DNA of 64,000 nucleotides from Mariannaea sp. PMI_226 (taxonomy: Eukaryota; Ascomycota; Sordariomycetes; Hypocreales; Nectriaceae): NCBI GenBank assembly GCA_024336345.1, contig JANFOG010000006.1, positions 558,001-622,000 of the forward strand, given 5' to 3'. A program made the translations under genes and the position numbers. The notes below the pieces were generated by a model. That model was not told where the DNA came from, did not search any database, and was given only the letters and a program-made list of their open reading frames with translations. Each line of letters starts with the position of its first letter. The first letter of the stretch is position 1. Shown here piece after piece: positions 36,067 to 47,365 of this stretch.

Positions 36067-37619
36067 GGTGCACATATATACCATAATGGAGTGATGTGAG
36101 CGTGACGGAACATAAAGTGTAAGGCTATTTTTCTGCTTTTGGATAGGAATGTGCTGTGGTTGAGCTCGTAAAGGCTCTTTTGCGCTGCACAGCGTTTGGC
36201 GTTCTCGGTCACGTTTGGGAATTACCCAAATATCGATCGTCGCAAGTCGTTCGAGACCAATTTAATGAAGCTATGACCGACCTTACTGCATAGATCTTTC
36301 GGGTTGAACTTTTACGCTGCCCGAAACTGTTACTTGGGGGGTACGTTGATGCGATTCAAAGGAGATCGCTGGCTTCCGGAGGGTAGGAAAAAATCCTGGG
36401 ATGCATGGACATGGGGGAGGTATTCCTATTACATGATATTGCAGCTCCTTGGCCCTGGTCGACTGAAACAAGGTCATGCCATACCCCGCATATCGTTGGA
36501 CCAGCTGAGTGCATCTGCATGTGTAGGGGGGCTGGCTTCTCACCGTGGCCTGAATACTAGAAATAATAAACAATCTGTTCTTCCCCTCAATTTCTGTTTC
36601 TTTCTTTCTTCGTAAAAATACTCAGTCCGTTGGCCTCATCAGCTGCTCTGGTGGTCCAGACAGCCCAGATTGGGCAATGCGTCGCGTGAGGACGGTTTAT
36701 GATCACCAACATCCCTACCACATGTTTTCTCGAATCATTTATTCATTTTAGATACCATGTTGCAATAGACAAAACCTGCAAAGGTAAGTTGTTCTCGACT
36801 CCTTGTCGTGTTTCTTCTGCCTGTATGATGAATTCCTTTATTTGCATGGCTTAGCTGAACGCCCCTGTATGGGTGCTTGATGCATGTTAGAATGGATGTC
36901 TGAAATTTCTTTTTATATCGGGATATGTGAATTTGATCCAAATCACTCTCATACAGTTTACTAGCAAATGCTGACTTGAGTTGATACAGGCGAGGGCCAT
37001 GGGCCAAAATCTTTGAGGTTCTGAGGGGGGGCACTTATTATGGCAGCTGAGGAGAGCTGCCGTGTGGTATGTAAGTAGGTTGACATTGCCCAGCAAAATA
37101 CTAGATTTGGTAGATTCAATGTGATTTTTTTATGATTTGAGAAGGTGCTATTGTATTTTATTTTGAATCCAGCAAAGAATTTTTCATTTTGAGGTTGGAG
37201 ACGTGATTTTTCGCAATTCATTGTCTGACTTTGAGCGACCTGCTGTGACATGATGTTGGCCGTCAATTATTGATGCCTGAGGATTTGAGACGCGGGCCGC
37301 CAACTCACGTGACAGACGAGGTATCCATCCTCAACTTGATGACCAAAGGTGGGGCAGTCACGTCACGGTCGACGAAGGGCGCGTTTCGTCGTGGATCAAT
37401 TAAAAGTCGTGTCGTTGATTTCATCCTCCTGTTGTTAGAATCAGGGTGCAGACTCGTCTCCCAAATCAAGCTTCATTTCCCGAGCTAGCAACCGACAATT
37501 CCATCACTCGTTCGACCATATCACATGACGACCAATATCTAAGCTTACCAATCCTTTTTCCTTCTCTTTCGCCTTTTTCTTCTCATCCCTACTACCCTCC
37601 CTGTTGACTCGTTCACGCA
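36067..37619. other. Intergenic region with the DNA polymerase delta promoter
   Basis: The left part is 3' untranslated sequence of the rhomboid gene. In the promoter half there is CACGTG (37306-37311, within TCACGTGA), a second CRE-like GTCACGTCAC near 37358, and a GGGCGCGTTTCG patch at 37378-37389 that loosely resembles cell-cycle boxes. A pyrimidine-rich leader runs from 37550 to the ATG. No further gene was seen. Confidence 0.6.
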
Positions 37620-40600
37620 ATGACGAGCGCCGTCCTTCCACAGAAACGGGTGCTGGGCGAGTCCCTCACCCGTCAGAATCTCAACTCATCACCGAACTCC
37701 CCGAAGAAGCGCAAAGTTGAACCCTTCACCTCATCACCCGCCTCCCGATTCAAGAGTTCCCAGAACAATGGCCGATCCAAAACCGTGTCTAGCCAGCCGA
37801 AGAGCGTCTTCGAATCCGAGGTCCTCGACAAGCTGAGCCAAGATATTTCAAATATGAAGCAGAAGAACGCAGAAAAAGACCAAGCTTGGGAGAGACCACC
37901 GGTAGTCGACTTCGTTCCTGAGCGGGACAGTCTATGCTTTCAGTCCATCGAGGCCGAAGAGGGTACTCTTCATGGAGGTCGAGCTACTGTCAAGCTCTTC
38001 GGTGTGAATGAGCAAGGAAATTCGGTGATGCTACACGTTACCGACTTTAAACATTATTTATATGTCCCCGCCCCGCTCAATTTCCAACCTAAGGATGTTG
38101 CAGCATATAAGGCCTACCTTGAGACACAGGTCGCCCAGCACCAGCCTACAATTCATTCAGTGGCATTGGCGATGAGGGAAAATATCTATGGTTTCCAGGG
38201 CAATATTGCCAAGCCTTACCTCAAGGTCACTGTCACTGACCCAAAGTTCATCAACAAGGTCCGAACGACCATTCAAAGCGGAAATGCAAACTGGAAGGGT
38301 ATGTGGAATACTGGAGGTCAGGAGATCCTCACTTTCGACAATATTCAATACGTACTACGATTCATGGTGGACTGCAAGGTAGGTTTTTCTCCAGCTCTCT
38401 CATCATGTATGATGGACGACTTACAATTAAATAGGTGCAAGGTATGTCCTGGGTTGAAGCGCCTGCAAAAACATTCAAACTCATTCCCGACCACCTCCGA
38501 CAATCGAACTGTCAAATCGAGGCCGAAGTGAGCTACCTTGATCTTGTCGCACACAAGCCTATTGGGGAATGGTCCAAGATGGCTCCTCTTCGCATCCTGT
38601 CTTTTGATATTGAATGTGCTGGCCGAAAAGGAATTTTTCCTGAAGCGAATTATGACCCGGTAATTCAGATTGCCAATATCGTCACCAGATATGGAGAAAA
38701 GAAGCCATTTGTTCGAAACGTCTTCTGTCTACAAGAGACCAGCTCCATCGTGGCCACTGAAATCCTTGAGTTTGAGAAGGAGGACAAGATGTTGAGCGAG
38801 TGGCAGAAGTTTCTTGTCAAGACTGATCCCGATATCATTACCGGTTACAACATTGCCAACTTCGATTTTCCTTATCTGCTAGACCGAGCCAAGCACCTCA
38901 AGGTCAATGGATTCGAATACTGGTCTCGTCTTCCCAGTGTCCCATCGAGGGCCAAGGAGACAAACTTTTCGAGTAAGCAGATGGGTAACCGAGACACCAA
39001 GGCTACCAATACGAATGGTCGGTTGCAGCTAGATCTGTTACAGCTGATCCAGCGTGACCATCATCTTCGAAGCTATACTCTCAACTCCGTTTCTGCACAT
39101 TTCCTGGGGGAGCAGAAGGAGGATGTCCATCATACTATGATTACAGAACTCTTCAACGGTACTCCAGAATCAAGACGACGTCTCGCGTTATACTGCTTAA
39201 AGGATGCTTACCTCCCGCAAAGATTGATGGACAAGCTGTCCTGCTTGGAAAACTACACCGAAATGGCAAGAGTCACGGGTGTGCCATTTAACTTCTTATT
39301 ATCTCGAGGTCAGCAGATCAAGTTTGTCAGCCAACTGTTCCGAAAGGCCTTGGAGCAGAAGCTCGTCATTCCCAACCTGAAATCAGACCAATCGGATGAT
39401 CAGTATGAAGGTGCAACTGTTATTGAACCTACTCGAGGCTATTATGATGTGCCGATTGCCACCCTCGATTTTGCATCACTGTATCCCAGTATCATGCAAG
39501 CACACAACCTCTGTTACACTACGCTGGTCGACAAGAAGGCGATTCAAGTGTTTGACCTAAAGAAGGACGAGGACTATATCGTCACACCCAACGGAGATAC
39601 CTTCGTAACAGTTAAGCAGAGAAAGGGACTGCTAGCACAAATTCTAGAGGAGCTTCTGTCGGCCAGAAAACAAGCCAAGCGCGAATTGGCTGTGGAAACT
39701 GATCCCTTCAAGAAGGCCGTGTTGAACGGTCGTCAGCTCGCTCTGAAGATCAGCGCCAACAGTGTATACGGCTTAACAGGTGCCACGACAGGAAAACTTC
39801 CCTGTCTTCAGATTGCTAGCAGTACGACTAGTTTCGGTCGACAGATGATTGAGAAGACCAAAACAGAAGTGGAGCAGAGATACTGCATCGCCAACGGATA
39901 TTCTCACGACGCTCAGGTCATCTACGGTGATACTGATTCGGTCATGATCAAATTTGGCACGAAGGATCTGAAGGAGGCCATGAAACTGGGAGAAGAAGCG
40001 TCCAAATACGTTTCGGACAAGTTCGTCAAGCCGATCAAGCTTGAATTCGAGAAGGTGTATTTTCCATATCTTCTCATCAACAAGAAGCGATATGCGGGGC
40101 TGTACTGGACCAAGCCGGAAAAATACGACAAAATGGATACGAAGGGTATCGAAACGGTGCGACGAGACAATTGCCTGCTGGTGCAAACTGTCATCGAGAA
40201 GGTGTTGAGGATGATTTTAATTGAACAAGATGTGCCAGGCGCACAAGAGTAAGTGTTATTTCTTGGCTTCCGATTCGGGCCGAAGCAGACGCTAACAGTG
40301 AGGTGCACTAGATATGTCAAGGAGACGATTGCGGAACTGCTTCAAAATAAAGTCGACATGTCAAAATTGGTCATCACGAAAGCGCTCACAAAGGACGATT
40401 ATGCCGCAAAGCAAGCCCACGTCGAGTTGGCGCAGCGGATGAAGAAGCGCGACGCGGGTTCGGCGCCGGCACTCGGTGACCGAGTGGCCTACGTCATGGT
40501 CCGAGGAGCGGCGGGGGCCAAGAACTTTGAGAAGTCGGAGGATCCAATCTTCGTGCTAGAGAACAATGTGCCCATTGACACACGTTACTATCTCGACAAC

Positions 40601-41053
40601 CAGCTTGCCAAGCCACTGGGCCGCATCTTCGAGCCGATTCTCGGGGAGACTAAAGCACGGTCGCTGCTGACAGGCGACCACACCCGGACTATATCGGTTG
40701 CGGCTCCCACGGTGGGGGGTTTGATGAAGTTCGCCAAGAAGACCCAGACGTGCATGGGTTGCAAGAAGCCATTGACGGGTAAAGACGAGAAGGAGGGAGC
40801 GGTGTGCGCTAACTGCGCGCCACGTGTGGGCGAGCTGTACAGGAAGACACTGGATCGCGTGTCCGACCTGGAGGTGCGCTTCGGGCGACTGTGGACCCAG
40901 TGCCAGCGCTGCCAGGGGAGCATGCATTGCGAGGTGATCTGCAGTAGCAAGGACTGTCCGATCTTCTACATGCGGATGAAGGCCAAGAAGGACCTGGAGG
41001 ACGCAGGGCGAGAGCTCACACGTTTCGATGCGGATCAAGCTGCTATGTGGTGA
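37620..41053 (+). CDS. pol3: DNA polymerase delta catalytic subunit
   Basis: Exons 37620-38378, 38435-40248 and 40312-41053 encode 1104 residues, the normal family length. Introns are GTAGGT...TAG and GTAAGT...TAG. An N-terminal PKKRKVE stretch is an SV40-like nuclear localisation signal. The 3'-5' proofreading exonuclease has DIE at 311-313, NFDFPYLLD with Asp397 and YCLKD (Tyr506, Asp510). Polymerase motif A is [10 protein letters not shown] from 598, motif B is KISANSVYG from 691 and motif C is YGDTDS at 750-755 with Asp752 and Asp754. At the C terminus CysA (1005, 1008, 1023, 1026) would bind zinc, and CysB (1055, 1058, 1068, 1073) the iron-sulfur cluster that contacts the B subunit. All catalytic residues are present. 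The enzyme replicates the lagging strand and acts in repair. Confidence 0.98.
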
Positions 41054-42984
41054 AAATACTTGTTTTTTTCTTGTTGGTTTTTATGTTTTCTTATTCATGA
41101 CAGAGCAAAACTTGTATTGGGCAAACAGAAGCAAAAGGGCAGAGAGAGACAACGCCATGAAAGATGCAAGCAGGCATTATGATACTACACCATTTTCATC
41201 CTTCCGTTTATTTTTTTTTCTCTTCTCTCTCTCATGTTTGCTGGCGTCAAGAGAGGGCAAGACAGGCATATTGGTATTCGAGACCAGGATGGCATGGGAT
41301 TTGATTGAGTGTTGTCGTTGAAAGTACGTAAGGCGTTTCTAGGGTTAGCTTTTGTTCAAGGGTATAAGTTTACGAGTAATTCTGGGTGTCGCCTGGGTCA
41401 GGGTTTGTGCAGTGCCAGGGGGAGGGGCGAGGAGAGTGGGTGGGTTGGAGCGCGGGATAACAGCATCCCACCACCATGCAGGGCCACCACCCTCGACGTC
41501 ATTGCAAGATGATGTTTTGTCTATTTTTTACTCGACTTTATTTTTATTTTACGTGTTAGTTAGTATGCGCCCAGGCTAGTAGCAAAACAGGCAAAATGGA
41601 ATAGAATGCTTTGAAGCAGAAAGCATGAGACTTGTTTGTGTGCGTGCGTGTGTTGTGTGTGTGTCTGTCTGTCAATGCTAGGCAGCTGAACCTGGTTCTC
41701 TCAGGTTGTGGCGTCACTCGTGGACGAGGATGAGGAGCTTCATATCGAAGTGGGAACGGTGGCAGAGAGTGTGGAGGTATCCGTAGGTTCGCAATCTATA
41801 GATCTCCCAAGGTGAGAAAAAGGCGAGAAGGGGAAGGGAGGTTGGTAGTAGCATGGGAGGGGAGAGCAGAGAACGGTGAGGAACAAGATGGAAATGGCAC
41901 GATAAAATACGCTCCGTCCGTTTGATTGCATCTCGAATACGGCGTTGTTCTTGCGCCCCCATCGAACGGAGCAGATAAAGTGGGCGGATATATGGAGAGA
42001 TGATAGACCGACGGTGAGTTGACGGGTCGCCAGGGCATACGGTCACCTTTTTTTTTTCTTCTCCTCCTAGCAAAAAGAAGTGAAACGATGTGAAAGCGAT
42101 CGATCGGTTTGCTGGGGGTTTGGGAGTGGTGAGGTTACTTGGGGTAGCTTTAATTACTACGTTGTGTCTGTATCCGTAGAGCGGTGTGAAATGGGGCAAG
42201 TGGCCGGAGAGAGTCGGAGAACAAGGATGAAAGAAAAAAACACGGGACGGTGGTGCACAAACGATCCAGACTGTAAGGACAATAAAAAAGGTGGATGGTG
42301 GTAACTAGGAGAAAGGAAGGTGAAGGGGGGGGTTGGAATGGGACGAGATGCGAGACATCCGGAAAAGAGTGGTCTGGTCTGTGTTTTAAAGCTTGTTCTC
42401 TTACATACAAGAAAATAGTTATGGAAATGGATCTTTTGGGGGGCGAGCGAGGGGGGGAGGGGGAGGGGTGTGTGATTTTTTTTTGTCATGCTAATAATGA
42501 GAGGAAGAGAGGAGGGATTAGAATACGTTGCATGCACAAAGAGTGAGGTACAGGGAGAATACGGGAAAAGCGAACAAGAATAGGAAATGAATGAGGACGA
42601 AGAAGAACAAGAAAAGAAGCAAGGGAAGTAAAAAGGGTCTAGTTAGTTATTTGTTGATGCCTAGGACACTGCCCCAAGTTGCTGGGATGGTAACTAGTTG
42701 TTCGGAGTCTTGTCTTTAACTAAAACCTCTACAGCTGGTTCCCTGGGGCCTGATTGATAAAGGAAAAAAAATGCTCTAAAAGCTGCACACCACGCATTAA
42801 AGCGAAAGAAGACTAAGAACAGCTTAATGCAAGGTCTATAAACAAGCGGATGCGGCTTTTCCCTTTCTTTACTCTTTTTTTTTTAGTCTGGAGTTTGATG
42901 TCCGGCGCCTGCAACTAGGTATCCGAAGAGAAAGTGGTTTTCTCCTCGGCTTATCCGACCGAAGCAGCACCGCACATAGCAATA

Positions 42985-43029
42985 TGTCTGTGTGTAGTGT
43001 GTATGTGTGTATGTGTGTGTGTGTGTGTG
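42985..43029 (+). repeat. GT-rich microsatellite
   Basis: Interrupted GT/GTAT repeats of about 45 nt in gene-free DNA. A similar GT/GTGC repeat lies at 41632-41673. Confidence 0.8.
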
Positions 43030-45350
43030 CGTATAGTTGGCTCGGGAGAGGTTTGCGACGAGAAAGACTCGGAATCGGGATCGGCCACAAGCTGACTATG
43101 TTTTTTTTTGTCAATCAATGACCAAACAATAACTCGTAGTCATAATTAAATAAAACTATCCTCTTCAAGAATAATAATTATCCAACGGGAATGCTTTTCG
43201 GTATGTGTATATGTCGCCACTATTGCAATATCTGTTGCTTTGTACAATCACGCCTTGGAGTGCTGTTTTTTTTTTCTCTACCCTCAGACATCTCAAACAG
43301 GAAGTATAGAAATAAATATGTCATGTTACACAGGAGAAGAAAAAAGAGGCAACACAACAAAGAAAAAGAAACGAAGAGCAAAAGCAAAGAGAGGGGGCCC
43401 CGACTTCCCCGGGATTCGTCATGGATGCGTACAGATTGAATGGTCGCTCACCCACGGGGTTTGGTTTCCCCCCTTCTTGAACAGCATTCCCTTGGAGGGG
43501 TGTAACAAACAACGAGATTCAACACAGAAGGATACCCACAAAGTGGCCTGGCTGGGCGTCCCGAATCCCCCGGCGTGATTTTGAAAAAAGGCACCGAAAT
43601 AATAAAAAGTACTACGTAGCAGTCTGGACAGATAAAAAAAACACAAGATAATGATTTCAGAGTAGACGACTGGCAGAGTAAAAGTAAAGGCAAATAAGGT
43701 ACCGTAACAAGAAAGCATCTATGAGGTAGCCTCCTCCCCCTGCCGACAGGCCAACCAACCAGACGTGTCAGACGTGAGCTTGTCTTTGCTCTTCTGGGCT
43801 TCCCGAAGCCTGAGCGCGAGCAACGATTGGCCAGGGCTTCTGAACGATGTCAATTGATTCTTCAAACAACAAGTACAAGGCGGCCAATCAAAATGCTCTG
43901 ATAGTATCGCCGACCAAGGGGTGCACGAGAAGTGGATTTCTTAGTCTCCTCCCCCCGGCACCATGAATATCATCATGGCAAAACATGGAGCCACCAAAGC
44001 GCTTTGTCGATTCTTGGCCTTTTTGCCATGTCCCCCCTTCGTTTCCGGGAACATATTTTGCCCTTGCGTTTCAAGTAGCAAGGGTGTATGTAGCAAATGC
44101 TACGTGCGCAGCACTATGGTACGTATGTAGCGTTACGTAGTGGGATGCACACACTGGGTTTTTTTACGTTTTTTTCCGACTTTGGTGTACAGAGTAGGCT
44201 GAGTTGGGTTTGGGCTCTCTCTCTCTTCCCGGAGAACTAAAAGTCAATAACTTAACCTTGAAAGCAAGACCAATTTCCTGCTCGGCCATTTTGTCCGTTG
44301 GGCCTTCGCAGGAATCCCTTTTTTTTTTCTTTCAGGGTCCGAGGCCGGTGGTATGTCATCGGAAGGTTGGCCGCGCGTGGTGACTAGTTTAGCCTATGTC
44401 TTCCGTTTTCGAGAACCCGATGGCTGGCTACCTGTGCGTCAACTTGTCAAGACAAAGTTGTTTCCTATTTACGCGAGAACGGGTGTTGGTGGTGGACGCG
44501 AAAACGCTCGTCCAATCTACGGCATCTACCATAGTAGTATTAGACAAGTAGGCAGATACCGACCGGTCTGGAGTTACCATTATTTCGGGGTCGAGTCCGA
44601 TTCGGTCCCCCAGGAACCCAGTCGCACCGCCTCATACGGCAAGAATCAGAGTGAGGAGATATCTTACTTCCTCTACGCCTCATTTGGCCTGTTTCAATGT
44701 CTTATGGAAGCTCTTTTGAGGCTGTAGTGAGTGGCGTGTGAGATGCAGGCAACCTGGCCTGGGGGTGCGACATCCGGGGATAATATTTTTTTTCTTGGGA
44801 TTGCCCCTCTGGGGTCCCCCGGGAGGCTCCGCATCACCCATGCTCGAAATACAACACATCACATCGGTTTGTGTTAGTTATTGATTTGATACCACTTAAT
44901 TCTAATGTTGCTGCATCCCAAGGCTCTGTGAGTGAGAGAGAGAGACACACACAGAGAGAAACAGAAGAAAGTCGCCTTTACTATTCGAGAATGGGAACGT
45001 GGGATGTTTGTAAGTGTGGGGTGGTTTGTGAGCTGAGTCAAAGGGCCAGACGAGAGAGAGATTTGATGCCTGCATTACGGTATTGTTATTGTTGTTATCC
45101 TCCGAGCTCAGCTCAGGTCGGCGCCGAAGATCCAGCCCGGGCTAACGACCCCTTATGCCAATGGAAAGGTAGCTCAGATGAGGAAGAAGCAAGAATGGGT
45201 GGATGATGAATGATGGTTATGTTCAACAGGAACTGAGATAAGATTGTGCACCAACCCAGTCTGGTCTCAGATGGCCCCCCGCGCTGGCGCGCCCCGCGGT
45301 AGACGGTCGCATCGCTCGCGCTCATGAGTGCGGGAGGAAATGGAATGAGA

Positions 45351-45420
45351 GGGGAGGGAGAGGGATGGGGGGGGGAGGGTGTGGGAGTAAGGATAACCTG
45401 TCTTGGGGGGAGGGGGGAGG
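45351..45420 (+). repeat. G-rich block with quadruplex-forming potential
   Basis: Two clusters of G runs, including runs of nine, six and six G, are separated by about 25 bases. Each cluster satisfies or nearly satisfies a four-run quadruplex pattern on the plus strand. Confidence 0.65.
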
Positions 45421-46903
45421 AAAAGCACAAAGGTTTTGCAAATAATTCAAACGAGAGCGGCATTTTGATGCTGATGTGTGGTGGTAGGTATTAGTGATGG
45501 TCTTGATAAGCTAGCATGCACATAATACCTAGTATGGAGGGAGGCCATGTAAGTGGACAGTTGAAAGATGTGAAGATGAATGTAGCAATGGAAATGACCC
45601 CAACCGACTTTCGGAGCGGACGAGCCGTATGCAAAACAAGCCACCAGGTGGAACACGGCAGTGCGGGTATTAGTTTAGCGACTTTGCCAAGTGCGGTACG
45701 GTACCCAATGTCCTGCCAAGTGCTCCGTACTACGTATGCAACAATTACCCTACCCTACCCTCCATTACCTTACCTTACCTTTACCATACGTTTCCCAAGG
45801 GACCAAAGACAGGCGTCAATAATTACCTCCCTGAGGTAGTTGGAAGAAGTGGCACGCTAGAGGGTGAAAGAAGGAGGGGGGGTTTGAGTAGCTCATGCCA
45901 ATTATTCTAGGTTATGTTGGCATTTTGTATGACTTGAAGATGTCCATGACGACAATTAAAAGAAAAGACACAAAAAAAAAACAAGACGCGGAAGAGACGG
46001 TCATGGCTAGTAGAGGTTAGCAATCCACGTACAAAAGAATTGACAACCTTCGCACGTATTGTTCCATGCAGGCAAAGTGAGTCCACCAAACTAAGTTACC
46101 TTACATAATTTGCATTGATTGGCAGGGTGTGTAAAGAGCTGCAGGACGGGGGGCCAGTAGGAGTGTAACTACAGGGACCCAAGCACGCAGCAGCCGGGGA
46201 AAAAAGAACAACCCCGAAGCTTGGCTAAGAACAACTAAAAGGAACTTGGAAAGATGGCAACTCTTAGATGGATTCCAAATCGAAGTATGTTATCTCATCT
46301 CAGCTAAAGTCCTCCTCATAATGCAACTTAAAATTAGAATCAAAATCAACTTGCACATCTCAAGCCATCTCAAAGGCGAGGTGATGAAAAGAGGTAGATA
46401 GGTCCAACATATGTGCAGATATACTGTTGTCCAGTGCCTTCTGTTGTGCTACCTACAGTAGGTCTGTAATGTAGGTAGGTAGGTGGTGGCAGCTACCGTC
46501 ATCTCGCCAGCAGTGCGGGTGTTTTGTCTGTGCTGGGGTGCTTGCAGTCGGGTAGTGGGGTGGAAGCAGTGGTGGACTGTTCCTTGGGCCCAGGCTGTAA
46601 GTGGTATTTACTGTCGCATGCGAGCTAGCCTCCTTTGCTTCTACCTCTCTCTTCTATTCAACCTCCATTGTGCTATGTAAGGGTCCCTCCTAACTTCGGA
46701 GGGGCCACCACCGGCCCGTGGCTGGCGGCGCACGCACACGCCCACTCGCTCTCATCGTTCCATTTCTTATTGAGTGAAGCTTTCATGTCACCGCCAATGG
46801 ACAGTAGCCAGTTAATTAGTGGCCTGTCCTAATTAGTTGATTATCCGTCCACTTTCATCGGACTATGGAGAACGGAGCATGTAAGCCTAGTCTCCAATAT
46901 GGG

Positions 46904-46953
46904 GCATGAAGCATGAAGCATGGAGACTGGAGACTAGAGACTGGAGAATGGAG
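46904..46953 (+). repeat. Tandem 7-mers GCATGAA and GGAGACT
   Basis: Two GCATGAA units and GCATG lead into GGAGACT, GGAGACT, AGAGACT, GGAGAAT and GGAG. The two heptamer families abut each other about 410 bp upstream of the gdh start. Confidence 0.75.
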
Positions 46954-47080
46954 GGGTGTGCCGCAGCGACGGGAAGCATGGGAGTTGGCCGAGAGAGATA
47001 GGGGATTAGTCCGTGTCATGACAAGACAGCACAGAACGGCGGTACTTTCTTTGGCCTTTGTTGTATGTGATGGATGGATG

Positions 47081-47290
47081 GATAGATGGATGGGAAGATA
47101 AACCCAGACCGCACTACGTACTATGTATGGATGTGGATGGGAGGTTGCATTTCTACTTGAGGTAAGTAGGAAAAGTATCGATCCTTCCTTCAATCATCTA
47201 TATAAACCCTCCTTCCCTCCTCATCCTCTTCCATTCCCCTCTCCCCTTCTTTACTTATTCCTCATTCTTATCCTCACAAACAAACCAGCT
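47081..47290 (+). promoter_or_regulatory. Core promoter and leader of gdh
   Basis: A TATATAAA box lies at 47199-47206, about 160 bp before the start codon. It is followed by a nearly pure C/T stretch (47207-47270), the usual context of the transcription start in strongly expressed fungal genes. Upstream are GATAG (47081-47085) and GATAA (47097-47101), next to TGGA repeats. GATA-type sites are the targets of AreA/Nit2 nitrogen regulators, which fits an ammonium-assimilation gene, although two short sites are weak evidence. Confidence 0.6.
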
Positions 47291-47365
47291 TGCAACTGCA
47301 ACGACCTACCGCAACGCCAAGCAAAACCCAACATAGGAACATCATCACCCCCAATGCAACTCACC

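Larger units (their letters stand above)
41054..47365. other. 6.3-kb gene-free interval upstream of gdh
   Basis: Candidate frames (41714-42199 minus, 161 codons; 44353-44727 plus, 124 codons) lack recognisable domains. The interval contains GT-rich microsatellites (41632-41673 and 42985-43029), a long purine-skewed stretch (42080-42660), G-rich quadruplex-type blocks (42438-42470 and 45351-45420), CCTTACC-type repeats at 45750-45790, a GGTA array at 46471-46485 and 7-mer tandem repeats near 46.9 kb. Part of it must be the gdh promoter. Such long upstream regions can carry regulatory RNA, but nothing here proves it. Confidence 0.5.

Noticed and set aside
38435..38437. Apparent GTG start of a separate polymerase frame
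   Set aside because: It is the first codon of exon 2 of polymerase delta, immediately after a TAG acceptor, and it joins exon 1 in frame.
41714..42199. 161-codon minus-strand frame
   Set aside because: No recognisable domain, Pro/Ser/Leu-rich as expected from a pyrimidine-rich strand, and no supporting splice or promoter signals. Kept only as part of the strand-skew finding.
44353..44727. 124-codon plus-strand frame beginning MSSEGWPRVV
   Set aside because: No domain or conserved motif could be recognised; it may be chance, and without transcripts I do not call it.
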